A stretch of DNA of 64,000 nucleotides from CAIKMD01 sp963729935 (GTDB lineage Bacteria > Pseudomonadota > Alphaproteobacteria > ATCC43930 > CGMCC-115725). The DNA lies in NCBI GenBank assembly GCA_963729935.1, contig CAVSPW010000002.1, forward strand, positions 744,001 through 808,000. The letters are read 5' to 3'. Shown here piece after piece: positions 1 to 7,067 of this stretch; positions within the stretch are counted from its first letter, which is position 1; the number at the start of each line of letters is the position of its first letter. The notes under the pieces are model-generated. The model was not told the DNA's origin and made no database searches. It worked only from the letters and a program-made list of their open reading frames with translations. Made by a program: the position numbers and the translations under genes.

Positions 1-1
1 G

Positions 2-595
2 ATGTGGGTCGCGTCGCTGATTTACTTCCTTTATCTCTTCACCTGGATCGGCTGGTCAGCCTGGATGCCGTTCTTCCTGGCAAACGAGAAGCATCTCGGT
101 TTCCAGATCATGGGCACCTATCTCTCGATCTGGATGGGCGTCGCGATCTTCGCCTACTGGTTCTGCGGCTGGCTGTGCGACGTATTCGGGCGCCGCATTA
201 TCATTCCGGTATTCACCATTCCGGCGGCCATTCTTCTCGTCTTGATGGGTTACCTCAACAGCGCCTCCAGCCTGTTCTGGGTGGGTTTGGTGACCAACTT
301 CCTGATCACGGGCAGCTTCGGCACCGGCCTCGGCTACACAACCGAACTGTTCCCGACCCAGATTCGTGGCGCCGGCGTCGGCGCTTCGTTCACCTTCGGC
401 CTGGGTTTTGCCTCGTTCGCGCCGATGCTGATGGGCTGGATCGCGACCAGTTATTCGATCGCCGCCAGCCTGCCGCTTCTTGCGCTGTCGTTCCTTCTGC
501 TCTCGCCGCTCTTTATCTGGTTCGCGCCGAACACGACGCGCCGGGACCTTACCGACTTCGTCGGGGAGCGTATCGGCGAGGCGAAGGCGAAATAG
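2..595 (+). CDS. MFS transporter, C-terminal part (cut by window start)
   Basis: The reading frame is open from the first bases of the window, so this is the 3' part of a longer gene and the first ATG is probably internal. The 197 residues hold about six hydrophobic segments, an MFS signature (DVFGRR) near residue 60 and an ELFPTQIRGAG motif near residue 114, as in the second half of proton-coupled metabolite transporters of the sugar or aromatic-acid symporter type. It should act in the inner membrane as a 12-TM secondary transporter. The substrate cannot be told. An IS66 element begins 105 bp downstream. Confidence 0.85.
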   Translation: MWVASLIYFLYLFTWIGWSAWMPFFLANEKHLGFQIMGTYLSIWMGVAIFAYWFCGWLCDVFGRRIIIPVFTIPAAILLVLMGYLNSASSLFWVGLVTNFLITGSFGTGLGYTTELFPTQIRGAGVGASFTFGLGFASFAPMLMGWIATSYSIAASLPLLALSFLLLSPLFIWFAPNTTRRDLTDFVGERIGEAKAK

Positions 596-712
596 CCAGG
601 CGCCGAATCACGGTTTCGGCAGCGGGACGACGTAGCGACCGTCGATCGGATCTGCGTCTCCCGCTCCGCCCTTGATCGGGCCCTGGGCGCGGAACCATTG
701 TAAGCGTCGTCC

Positions 713-2245
713 TCAAGCCACGTTTCTAAGGACTGGCGTCGGGGCATATGCCCAGGGCAGGAGTTCGTCGATGCGGTTTTGCGGATGTCCGTTGACGATG
801 CGGGTGATGACGTCGGCGAGATAAGCTTGGGGATCGAGGGCGTTCAGCTTGCAGGTCTCGATCAGCGAGGCGATGGTGGCCCAGTGTTCTGCGCCACCAT
901 CAGAGCCGGCGAAGAGTGCGTTCTTGCGTGTTAGAGCCAAAGGCCTGATTGCCCGCTCGACGACGTTGTTATCGATCTCGACACGACCGTCATCGAGGAA
1001 CAGGCACAACCCATCCCATCGCGAGAGGGCATAGCGGATCGCCTCGGCGAGCTTTGTCTTCTGGCTGATCAGCGCGAGCTTCTCGCGCAGCCAAGGCTCG
1101 AATGCCGCGAGCAGAGGGCGGGTGCGCTGCTGACGGATGGCGCGGCGGTCCTCGGCGGATTGGCCGCGGATGTCGCTCTCGATCTGATAGATCGCGGCGA
1201 TGCGCGCCAGCGCCTCGGTGGCGATCGGCGCCGGACCCGATTGGGCGAGCTCGTAGAAACGGCGACGCACATGGCTCCAGCAGAAGGCGAGCTGTACCGC
1301 ATTCCGCCGGGCCAGCACCTTGTAGCCGCCGTAGCCGTCGACCTGCAGCACGCCGCCAAAGCCGGCGAGATGGGCGATCGGCCGCTCGGCCTTGCGGTCA
1401 GGTGCATAGAGGTAGACCACACCCGGCGGATCGCTGCCGCCCCATGGTCGATCGTCCCGCACATAGGCGAAGAGCTGCCCGGTCTTGGTTCGCCCGCGTC
1501 CGGGATCGAGCACGGGTGCGGTGGTCTCGTCGGCAAAGAGCTTGGGTGACGCTTTCAATCGCTCGAACAGGCGTTCCTGGATCGGCCGTAACAGGAAGGC
1601 TGCGCGCCCGACCCAATCAGCCAGGGTCGAGCGGTCCAGACTGGCGCCCTGCCGACCGTAGATCTGCGCCTGCCGATAGAGCGGAAGGTGATCGGCGAAC
1701 TTGGAGACCAGGACCTGGGCGACCGTTGCTTCGGTGGGCAGGCCGCCCTCGATCAGCCGCGCCGGGGCCGGCGCCTGGACCATGACGCCCTGGCAAACGC
1801 GACACCCATACTTCGGACGCCGCACCACCAGCACGCGGAACTGGGCCGGCACGATGTCGAGGCGTTCGGCGACGTCTTCGCCGATGCGATGAAGCGTGCC
1901 CGAGCAGCACGGGCATATCGTGCTCGCAACGTCGACCACCGTCTCGATCCGCGGCAGATGGGCCGGCAGCGCGCCGCGGTTGACGCGGCGCTTGGCAGCG
2001 CGCGCTTTCCGCTCGGTCGGAATCTTCTCTTCGGTCCCGGCATGGCCGGCGGCTTCGACCTGTTCCGCCTCCTCGAGAGCGAGCTGCAGCTGATCCTCGG
2101 GCAGGCTTTCGGCACGGCGTCCGAAGCGGTGACGTTGGAGTTCCTTGATGATCTGGCGCAACCGATCGCTCTCGGCACGCTCGGCCAGCAGCATCGCCTT
2201 GAGCTGGTTGGCATCGTCCGGCAGGGCTTCGTTGGGCTTCGTCAC
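713..2245 (-). CDS. tnpC: IS66 transposase TnpC
   Basis: This 510-residue protein has the full IS66 layout: an N-terminal leucine-zipper-like coiled coil (residues 5-65), a zinc-finger segment with CPCC near 113 and CRVC near 148, and the large DDE domain, including LFADETTAP and a C-terminal VEIDNNVVERAIRPL stretch typical of the family. It catalyses movement of the element together with TnpA and TnpB. Length and motifs look intact, so the element may still be active. Confidence 0.95.
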   Translation of the reverse strand: MTKPNEALPDDANQLKAMLLAERAESDRLRQIIKELQRHRFGRRAESLPEDQLQLALEEAEQVEAAGHAGTEEKIPTERKARAAKRRVNRGALPAHLPRIETVVDVASTICPCCSGTLHRIGEDVAERLDIVPAQFRVLVVRRPKYGCRVCQGVMVQAPAPARLIEGGLPTEATVAQVLVSKFADHLPLYRQAQIYGRQGASLDRSTLADWVGRAAFLLRPIQERLFERLKASPKLFADETTAPVLDPGRGRTKTGQLFAYVRDDRPWGGSDPPGVVYLYAPDRKAERPIAHLAGFGGVLQVDGYGGYKVLARRNAVQLAFCWSHVRRRFYELAQSGPAPIATEALARIAAIYQIESDIRGQSAEDRRAIRQQRTRPLLAAFEPWLREKLALISQKTKLAEAIRYALSRWDGLCLFLDDGRVEIDNNVVERAIRPLALTRKNALFAGSDGGAEHWATIASLIETCKLNALDPQAYLADVITRIVNGHPQNRIDELLPWAYAPTPVLRNVA

Positions 2246-2314
2246 GCAGCAATGGAATCATAATCGCCGAGAACTTGCGACCGTTTTAACGAGGGTTGCG
2301 AGCGCCTTCTTCGA

Positions 2315-2671
2315 TCAGCTCGGCGCTGCCGGCACGACAGTCCGCTCCGGCTCATGAACGCGCCGCCAATCGAGACCTTCGAACAACGCCGAGAACTGGG
2401 CCGCGCTCAGCCGCATCACACCATCATGAACCTTCGGCCAACGGAACTCGCTGCCCTCCAGTCGCTTCGCGACCAGCACTACGCCGGTGCCGTCCCAGAA
2501 GATCAACTTGATCCGGTCGGCCCGCTTCGCCCGAAAAACATAGACGACGCCGCAGAACGGATCGTCCTGGATGACCTCCCGTACCAGCGCAGCCAAACCT
2601 TCGGCGCCTTTGCGGAAGTCCACCGGCTTCGTTGCCACCATCACCCGGACCGCGCTGCTCGGCCCGATCAT
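2315..2671 (-). CDS. tnpB: IS66 accessory protein TnpB (Orf2)
   Basis: This 118-residue protein starts MIGPSSAVRVMVATKPVDFR and carries the DPFCGVVYVFRAKRADRIK segment that defines the IS66 Orf2 family. It is required for IS66 transposition, but its biochemical role is unclear. It overlaps the end of tnpA by 4 bp (ATGA), which implies translational coupling. It lies 69 bp upstream of tnpC on the same strand and looks full length. Confidence 0.95.
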   Translation of the reverse strand: MIGPSSAVRVMVATKPVDFRKGAEGLAALVREVIQDDPFCGVVYVFRAKRADRIKLIFWDGTGVVLVAKRLEGSEFRWPKVHDGVMRLSAAQFSALFEGLDWRRVHEPERTVVPAAPS

Positions 2672-3081
2672 AATCTCCCCTTCAACGCACGGATGACGGC
2701 CGCCACTGTCGATGCTTGTGCTCCCGGACCGATCCGCACGACCACGCCATCGATCTCGAGTTCGATCGATGTCGCCGCCGGCGATCGCCGCCGGGGAGAG
2801 TCCTTCGTTACCGCTCGCGCGGGGACCTCCGCGACCGCCGGAACGAACACCGGCCTTTCAGCCGCGAGCGTGCCACGCGCCAGTCGACGCCAGGTGAAAA
2901 GCTGCTGCGGCGTCAGCCCGTGCCGGCGCGCTACCGAGCAGACCGTCTCGCCCTCGGCGTAACTCTCGGCGATGATCGCCGCCTTCTCTGCCGGCGACCA
3001 ACCCCGACGGCGCCCGGCGCCCGTGAACACCTCGATGCGCCGCACCGGCTCCGGCATATGCTTATGGTCTGAAATCGACAT
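2668..3081 (-). CDS. tnpA: IS66 accessory protein TnpA (Orf1), helix-turn-helix
   Basis: The protein has an HTH_Tnp_1-type region in its first 60 residues (WSPAEKAAIIAESYAEGE, then VARRHGLTPQQLFTWRR), as in IS66 Orf1 and related DNA-binding accessory proteins. The ATG at 3081 (MSISDHKHMPEP) is preferred; an upstream in-frame start would give 11 more residues. The end overlaps tnpB by 4 bp. It is the first gene of the three-gene IS66 operon. Confidence 0.9.
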   Translation of the reverse strand: MSISDHKHMPEPVRRIEVFTGAGRRRGWSPAEKAAIIAESYAEGETVCSVARRHGLTPQQLFTWRRLARGTLAAERPVFVPAVAEVPARAVTKDSPRRRSPAATSIELEIDGVVVRIGPGAQASTVAAVIRALKGRL

Positions 3082-3158
3082 GTGTCGGAACCCCCAACCG
3101 GCTCCGAGCATCAACCCGCAATCGTCAGATCAAAAGGTGGCGGCCGAACATCGCTTAC

Positions 3159-3330
3159 ACTGCTGGCCGCTTGCTCGCGATGTTCCTGGCTGCGCTTGAT
3201 CAGACGAACGTGGCGACCGCCCTCTGGACGATCTCGCGCGATCTCAAGGGCTTCGAGCTCATGTCCTGGGTGGTCTCCGCCTACCTCATTACTTCAGCCA
3301 AGACCACGCCAATCTACGGTCGCGACCACG
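3159..3330 (+). pseudogene. Truncated DHA2-type multidrug MFS transporter
   Basis: The frame starts exactly at the right end of the IS66 element and reads LLAMFLAALDQTNVATAL, then ISRDLKGFELMSWVVSAYLI and TTPIYG. This is the TM1-TM2 region of EmrB/QacA-type 14-TM drug exporters. The reading breaks off after about 55 residues, just before the 3' end of the convergent quinone reductase. Both ends are lost, so this is a relic. The missing N-terminus is not found on the other side of the IS66 element. Confidence 0.8.
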
Positions 3331-3336
3331 GCAGCC

Positions 3337-3939
3337 TTAACCCGGGACGACGCCAAAATGTTTTCTGGCTGCATGGCGAACGGCCTCGATATGCGCATCC
3401 GCATCGGCCTTCGAAAGTCCGGGAAGGATCTCGCCAAAATGGAGATGTTCGCTCACCTCGAAGCCGCAGGTCTCAAAAATATGCGCATCCAAGAGCGTCT
3501 GGATGGCCTTCCATTCGCCGCTCTTTTTTAGCTCTCTGTTGGGCGCAGCCGAAACGGTGACGATCAGGCTCTTTTTGCCTGCGAGCAGACCATGAACGTT
3601 CCCCCCTTGGTAGTCATAGGCAAATCCGTAAGACAGCACTCGATCGATGTAGCCTTTCATGATCGCGGGCATCGACGCCCACCACAGCGGATAAAAAAGG
3701 GCGACCGCGCCGGCCGCAGCGAGAAGGCTCTGCTCCTGCCGGACATCTTCAGGCACCTTGCGGTCGGCCGGAAAGCCGCCCAATTCGTTAGCGGCAAGGA
3801 CGGGATTAAAGCTCAGCGCGTAGAGGTCACGCAGGTGAGGCTTATGTCCCAATCGTTCCAATTCATCGGCATAGGCAGCGGCGGCCGCGGCCGTGAAGCT
3901 GTCTGGTCGCGGATGAGCGACGACAATGACGTGATCCAT
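3337..3939 (-). CDS. NAD(P)H:quinone oxidoreductase, flavodoxin-like fold
   Basis: This 200-residue protein starts MDHVIVVAHPRPDSFTAAAA, an NQO1/MdaB/KefG-type flavodoxin-like fold with the conserved HPRPDSF phosphate loop. A central FYPLWWASMPAIMKGYIDRV motif contributes to flavin and nicotinamide binding. Such cytoplasmic FMN or FAD enzymes carry out two-electron reduction of quinones. The ATG at 3939 is chosen over a TTG at 3954. An FNR/FixK-type palindrome lies about 60 bp upstream, suggesting induction at low oxygen. The gene is convergent with the MFS relic. Confidence 0.85.
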   Translation of the reverse strand: MDHVIVVAHPRPDSFTAAAAAAYADELERLGHKPHLRDLYALSFNPVLAANELGGFPADRKVPEDVRQEQSLLAAAGAVALFYPLWWASMPAIMKGYIDRVLSYGFAYDYQGGNVHGLLAGKKSLIVTVSAAPNRELKKSGEWKAIQTLLDAHIFETCGFEVSEHLHFGEILPGLSKADADAHIEAVRHAARKHFGVVPG

Positions 3940-3998
3940 CGGCCTATATCCCAATGTTTTTTAGCTTTGTAAGATGCACGCGAGCTCACGGCCTCGCC

Positions 3999-4012
3999 TT
4001 GACCCAGATCAA
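3999..4012. promoter_or_regulatory. FNR/FixK-type box
   Basis: TTGACCCAGATCAA fits the TTGA-N6-TCAA consensus of the FNR/FixK family. It sits about 60 bp upstream of the quinone reductase start, a usual distance for activation from a class II promoter. Confidence 0.6.
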
Positions 4013-4216
4013 CTTTTGAGATCGAAGGGCTGACCGGAGATCCTGCCGACCTTTGCCCGGTCCGACTTGCCGGCCGATCGCCATACGTGATTGCGACAAG
4101 ATGGGATCGCTTCGTTGGCTATCACCTCGTCAAAAGTGCGCTGAGAATTGCATATTTGAGCTGCTGCCGGTTTCGTGGACACCGAGATAGGTGTTTTATG
4201 GAACCGGAGGTGGCAG

Positions 4217-4471
4217 ATGGAACGACGGAGATTCACGCGGGAGTTCAAGCTCGAAGCGGTGAAGCTGGTGACGGATCGCGGGGTGACGATCGCGCAGGCG
4301 TCACGCGATCTCGACGTGAACGGGACGGTGCTGCGGCGATGGGTGAAGGAGTTCGGGTCTGACCCGGAGCAGGCGTTTCCGGGTCACGGTCAGCAGAAGG
4401 CGGACCAGGCCGAGATCACCCGGCTGAGACGGGAAGTCGCCAAGCTCAAAGCCGAGCGGGACATCCTAAAA
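4217..4471 (+). pseudogene. IS3 OrfA, 3' end displaced by the nested IS110 element
   Basis: The start MERRRFTREFKLEAVKLVTD opens a helix-turn-helix domain (to about residue 45) followed by a leucine-zipper stretch (EITRLRREVAKLKAERDILK). These are the usual OrfA parts for end binding and multimerisation. At 4471 the sequence switches into the IS110 left end and continues as an unrelated tail to 4621. The expected continuation, AAAYFAKDN, reappears just after the right end of the insert (5818 onward). Confidence 0.85.
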
Positions 4472-4486
4472 CGTATGGCCCGCCCC

Positions 4487-4717
4487 GTCTGCAAGGGTAA
4501 ATTCTCGATGGCGAGCAGGTCTGCATCAACGTATCCGGTCTCAGAGACGAGCCCTGGCCAAGATGGATATCCGCGCGTCTCGGTTCCTCATAAAAGCCTC
4601 GGCGTCGAGCGCCGCATTTAGAACCAGGATCTCCGATCCGCCGGTTCGACCGTTACGCCATCTGTCATTCACCTCGCGCAGACTACTGTGCGGCCACGCT
4701 GGCCGCTGTCGAAGTTA
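4487..4717 (-). ncRNA. Candidate IS1111-type guide (seek/bridge) RNA region
   Basis: This is the only sizeable non-coding stretch of the IS110-type element and lies downstream of the transposase, where the IS1111 group carries its target-specifying RNA. Positions 4589-4598 read CATAAAAGCC, identical to the right junction of the inserted element (5815-5824), as a target-guide segment would be. The RNA boundaries and fold were not computed, so only the region is proposed. Confidence 0.4.
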
Positions 4718-5752
4718 TCAGACCGCGACGAGAGCGTTCTGATCGAAACTGGTCCCGCGGTGCAGCACCGCCCAGATGATGCGCGCGAGCTTAGCGGCGA
4801 GCGCCACCACCACTATGTTCGGATGAGCCCGAGCCAGCAGCTGGCGCAGCCACGCGCCCATCGTCGTCGACTTGGCGGCCAAGTGCGGCAGGGCCGCTCG
4901 GGCTCCATGGATCAGCTGCTTGCGCAGGTAGCGGTTCCCTCGCTTGCTGATGCCCAGCATCTTGGTCTTGCCACCCGTAGAGTGCTGACGCGGGGTTAGA
5001 CCGAGCCACGCCGCCAAGTCTCGGGCCTTCGCGAAAGCACTGCCGTCGCCCACCGCCGCCACGAGCGCAGTAGCATTGATTGCACCAACTCCGGGGATGC
5101 CCGCCAGCCGACGCGCCTGCTCGTCGGTCCGCGTGAGGGCGGTGAACTCCTCATCGTAGGCCCCGATCCGCTGGTCCAGAGCTCCGCATTCCCGGCGAAG
5201 ATCCTTGAGCAGCTGGACGGTGCGGGTGCTGACCGGCAGGTCATCGAGCCCGATCTCGTCGAGGCGCCGCATCAACACCGCGCGTCCCTTCGGAAGCACG
5301 ATCCCGCGCTCGAGCAGCACGGCGCGGAGCTGGTTGACGAGGCTCGTGCGGGCGAGCACCAACCGCTCGCGAGCCCGGTGCAGCACCTGCAGATCGAGCT
5401 GGGCTTCGCTTTTCAACGACACGAAACGCATCGTCGGCCGAGTCGCCGCCTCGGCGATCGCTTCCGCGTCCCGATCATCGGTCTTCTGGGCCTTTACATA
5501 GGGCTTCACGTACTCCGGCGACATCAGCCTGACCGTGTGGCCCTGGGCGGCGAGCGTGCGGCCCAGGAAGTGCGCCCCGCAGCACGCCTCCATGGCGACG
5601 ATGCATGCAGGCAGCGTGGCGGCGAATGCAACGACGCCTTCGCGCCTGATTCTCCTGCGTAGCACCACGGCGCCGCTCGCGTCGAGGCCTGCCATGCTGA
5701 AGCTGTTCTTGCCCAAGTCGATCCCCAGAACGGCAATAGAAGTCTTGGTCAT
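4718..5752 (-). CDS. IS110-family transposase (IS1111 group)
   Basis: This 344-residue protein has the two-domain IS110 layout. The N-terminal DEDD RuvC-like domain shows GIDLGKNSF at residues 10-18, CIVAMEACCGAH, SPEYVKPYVKAQ and DDRDAEAIAEAA. The C-terminal transposase_20 domain shows LAGIPGVGAINATAL and WLGLTPRQHSTGGKTKMLGI, with the catalytic serine expected in that part. These RNA-guided recombinases move a circular intermediate. The protein looks full length and is preceded by AGGAGAGGACC about 5 bp before the ATG. Confidence 0.95.
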   Translation of the reverse strand: MTKTSIAVLGIDLGKNSFSMAGLDASGAVVLRRRIRREGVVAFAATLPACIVAMEACCGAHFLGRTLAAQGHTVRLMSPEYVKPYVKAQKTDDRDAEAIAEAATRPTMRFVSLKSEAQLDLQVLHRARERLVLARTSLVNQLRAVLLERGIVLPKGRAVLMRRLDEIGLDDLPVSTRTVQLLKDLRRECGALDQRIGAYDEEFTALTRTDEQARRLAGIPGVGAINATALVAAVGDGSAFAKARDLAAWLGLTPRQHSTGGKTKMLGISKRGNRYLRKQLIHGARAALPHLAAKSTTMGAWLRQLLARAHPNIVVVALAAKLARIIWAVLHRGTSFDQNALVAV

Positions 5753-5850
5753 CGGTCCTCTCCTTCAGGTTCCAGCGCTAACGGTAGCGCCGGTAAGGGA
5801 GGGGCGGGCCATTCCATAAAAGCCGCGGCCTACTTCGCGAAGGACAACCT

Positions 5851-6717
5851 GTGAAGTTCAGCTTCATCGCGAAGCACCGGGGTATATGGCCGGCGGGATG
5901 GTTGTGCGGGGCGCTCGGTGTCTCGCGCGGTGGGTTCTATGCCTGGCTCACGCGACCACGAAGCCGGCGCTCGATGATCAATGAAGAGTTGGCAGCAAAG
6001 GTACGGTCGAGCTTTATCGGCAGCGACCGAACCTATGGCGCGCGCCGTGTCTGGAAAGATCTTCTCGCCGAGGGCGCGTCGTGCTGCTTGCATCGGGTCG
6101 AGCGCTTGATGCAGCAACAGGCCCTGCGGGCACGGCCACGACGGCGCCGCCTGCCGTCGGATTCAGGTGAACGGCAGGCGGGCGCCGTCGCTCCGAATGT
6201 CTTGGGCCGCAGCTTCGAAGCGCCGGCACCCAATCGCCGCTGGATCGCCGACTTCACCTACATCTGGACGGCGGAGGGCTGGCTCTATGTCGCCGCCGTG
6301 ATCGATCTCTTCTCCCGGCGCGTCGTCGGCTGGTCGATGAGCGCGGCGATGACAGCGGAGCTCGTCACCGATGCCCTGGTGATGGCGATCTGGCGACGCG
6401 GCAGGCCCGATGCGCTGCTGCATCACTCCGATCGCGGCAGCCAGTACACTAGCGACCAGTTCCAGCGGCTGATGACCGATCACGGCGTCACCTGCTCGAT
6501 GAGCCGCTCCGGCAATGTCTGGGACAACGCGGCGATGGAGAGCTTCTTCTCGTCGCTCAAGACCGAGCGCACGGCCCGCAAGGTCTACCGGACACGCGAC
6601 GAGGCCAGGGCAGACGTGTTCGACTACATCGAGCGCTTCTACAACACCAAGCGTCGGCACTCGACCATCGGCTACCTAAGCCCTATGGAGTTCGAAATGA
6701 AGGCCGGATTCGCTTAA
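5851..6717 (+). CDS. IS3 OrfB (integrase-type transposase domain)
   Basis: MKFSFIAKHRGIWPAGWLCG begins the helix-turn-helix-like HTH_21 part. The rve integrase core follows with the DDE triad: ADFTYIW (first D, near residue 130), HHSDRGSQY (second D, near 193) and NVWDNAAMESFFSSLKTE (E). In an intact element it is made as an OrfAB fusion by -1 frameshifting. Here the IS110 insertion separates it from orfA, so only the free OrfB could be made. The C-terminus (RRHSTIGYLSPMEFE) is complete. Confidence 0.9.
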   Translation: MKFSFIAKHRGIWPAGWLCGALGVSRGGFYAWLTRPRSRRSMINEELAAKVRSSFIGSDRTYGARRVWKDLLAEGASCCLHRVERLMQQQALRARPRRRRLPSDSGERQAGAVAPNVLGRSFEAPAPNRRWIADFTYIWTAEGWLYVAAVIDLFSRRVVGWSMSAAMTAELVTDALVMAIWRRGRPDALLHHSDRGSQYTSDQFQRLMTDHGVTCSMSRSGNVWDNAAMESFFSSLKTERTARKVYRTRDEARADVFDYIERFYNTKRRHSTIGYLSPMEFEMKAGFA

Positions 6718-6747
6718 CAGAGAGTCATTCAAACCGGCAGCAGCTCA

Positions 6748-7067
6748 TATTTGCACGGCGGCCGTAAGGCCAAGCTTGGCGATCATAGCCGTCAAGGTGT
6801 GAATACGCCCGCAATGTCAGCCCCCACCCCTGAAGCCATCCAGCGCCTTGACGTCATTGCGAAAACTTAAAATCCAGTAGGGTTATATTTAGCGCGAAAC
6901 GTGACCCCACACAGGAAAATGGATTCGCCGCCATAAACAAGAACATGCGCTTAGTTTCGGATGCGGCCACTCTTCGATGCGATTTCACACCTAAGTTCAA
7001 GGATCTAATTTAGGATATGCCTCGATCGCAATTCGCGGCGGATGGTCGGCGAATCGGAATTTCGTGA
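6748..7067. other. Intergenic region holding direct-repeat copy 1
   Basis: No coding frame is convincing between the IS3 right end and the MFS transporter start. The middle of the region is repeat copy 1 (6858-6969). The rest shows nothing I can interpret. Confidence 0.5.
6858..6969 (+). repeat. 112-bp direct repeat, copy 1
   Basis: This segment is matched without gaps by 9163-9274 with about ten mismatches (about 91 percent identity). The two copies are in the same orientation on either side of the MFS transporter gene at 7068-8870. Each copy contains an imperfect inverted repeat of about 13 bp per arm (GGGTTATATTT / AAACGTGACCC in this copy). That looks like a degenerate mobile-element end or protein-binding site rather than coding DNA. 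Confidence 0.75.

Larger units (their letters stand above)
700..3158 (-). mobile_element. IS66-family insertion sequence
   Basis: Three genes in the order tnpA-tnpB-tnpC on the minus strand lie between imperfect terminal inverted repeats that both begin GTAAGCG: the left end starts at 700 and the right end finishes at 3158. Over the first 23 bases the two ends agree at about 15 positions. IS66 elements normally make an 8-bp target duplication, but the flanks here (GAACCATT on the left, ACTGCTGG on the right) do not match. This suggests that one side was deleted or rearranged after insertion. Confidence 0.9.
4472..5814 (-). mobile_element. IS110-family (IS1111-group) element nested in the IS3 element
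   Basis: Subterminal inverted repeats ATGGCCCGCCCC (4475-4486) and GGGGCGGGCCAT (5801-5812) bracket one transposase gene. IS1111-group elements are known for subterminal repeats and for making no ordinary target duplication. The boundaries are inferred by rejoining the IS3 reading frame (CATCCTAAAA on the left, AAAAGCCGCGG on the right) and are uncertain by a few bases. About 230 bp of non-coding DNA lies between the left end and the transposase stop, where IS1111-group elements encode their guide RNA. Confidence 0.85.
4157..6747 (+). mobile_element. IS3-family element interrupted by an IS110-type element
   Basis: The ends are the inverted repeats TGAGCTGCTGCCGGTTT (4157-4173) and AAACCGGCAGCAGCTCA (6731-6747). 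They are flanked by the 4-bp direct repeat TATT (4153-4156 and 6748-6751), which fits the 3-4 bp duplications of IS3 elements. Without the nested insert of about 1.34 kb the element is about 1.25 kb, a normal length. The insert splits the end of orfA, so this copy should not make a functional OrfAB transposase. Confidence 0.9.
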
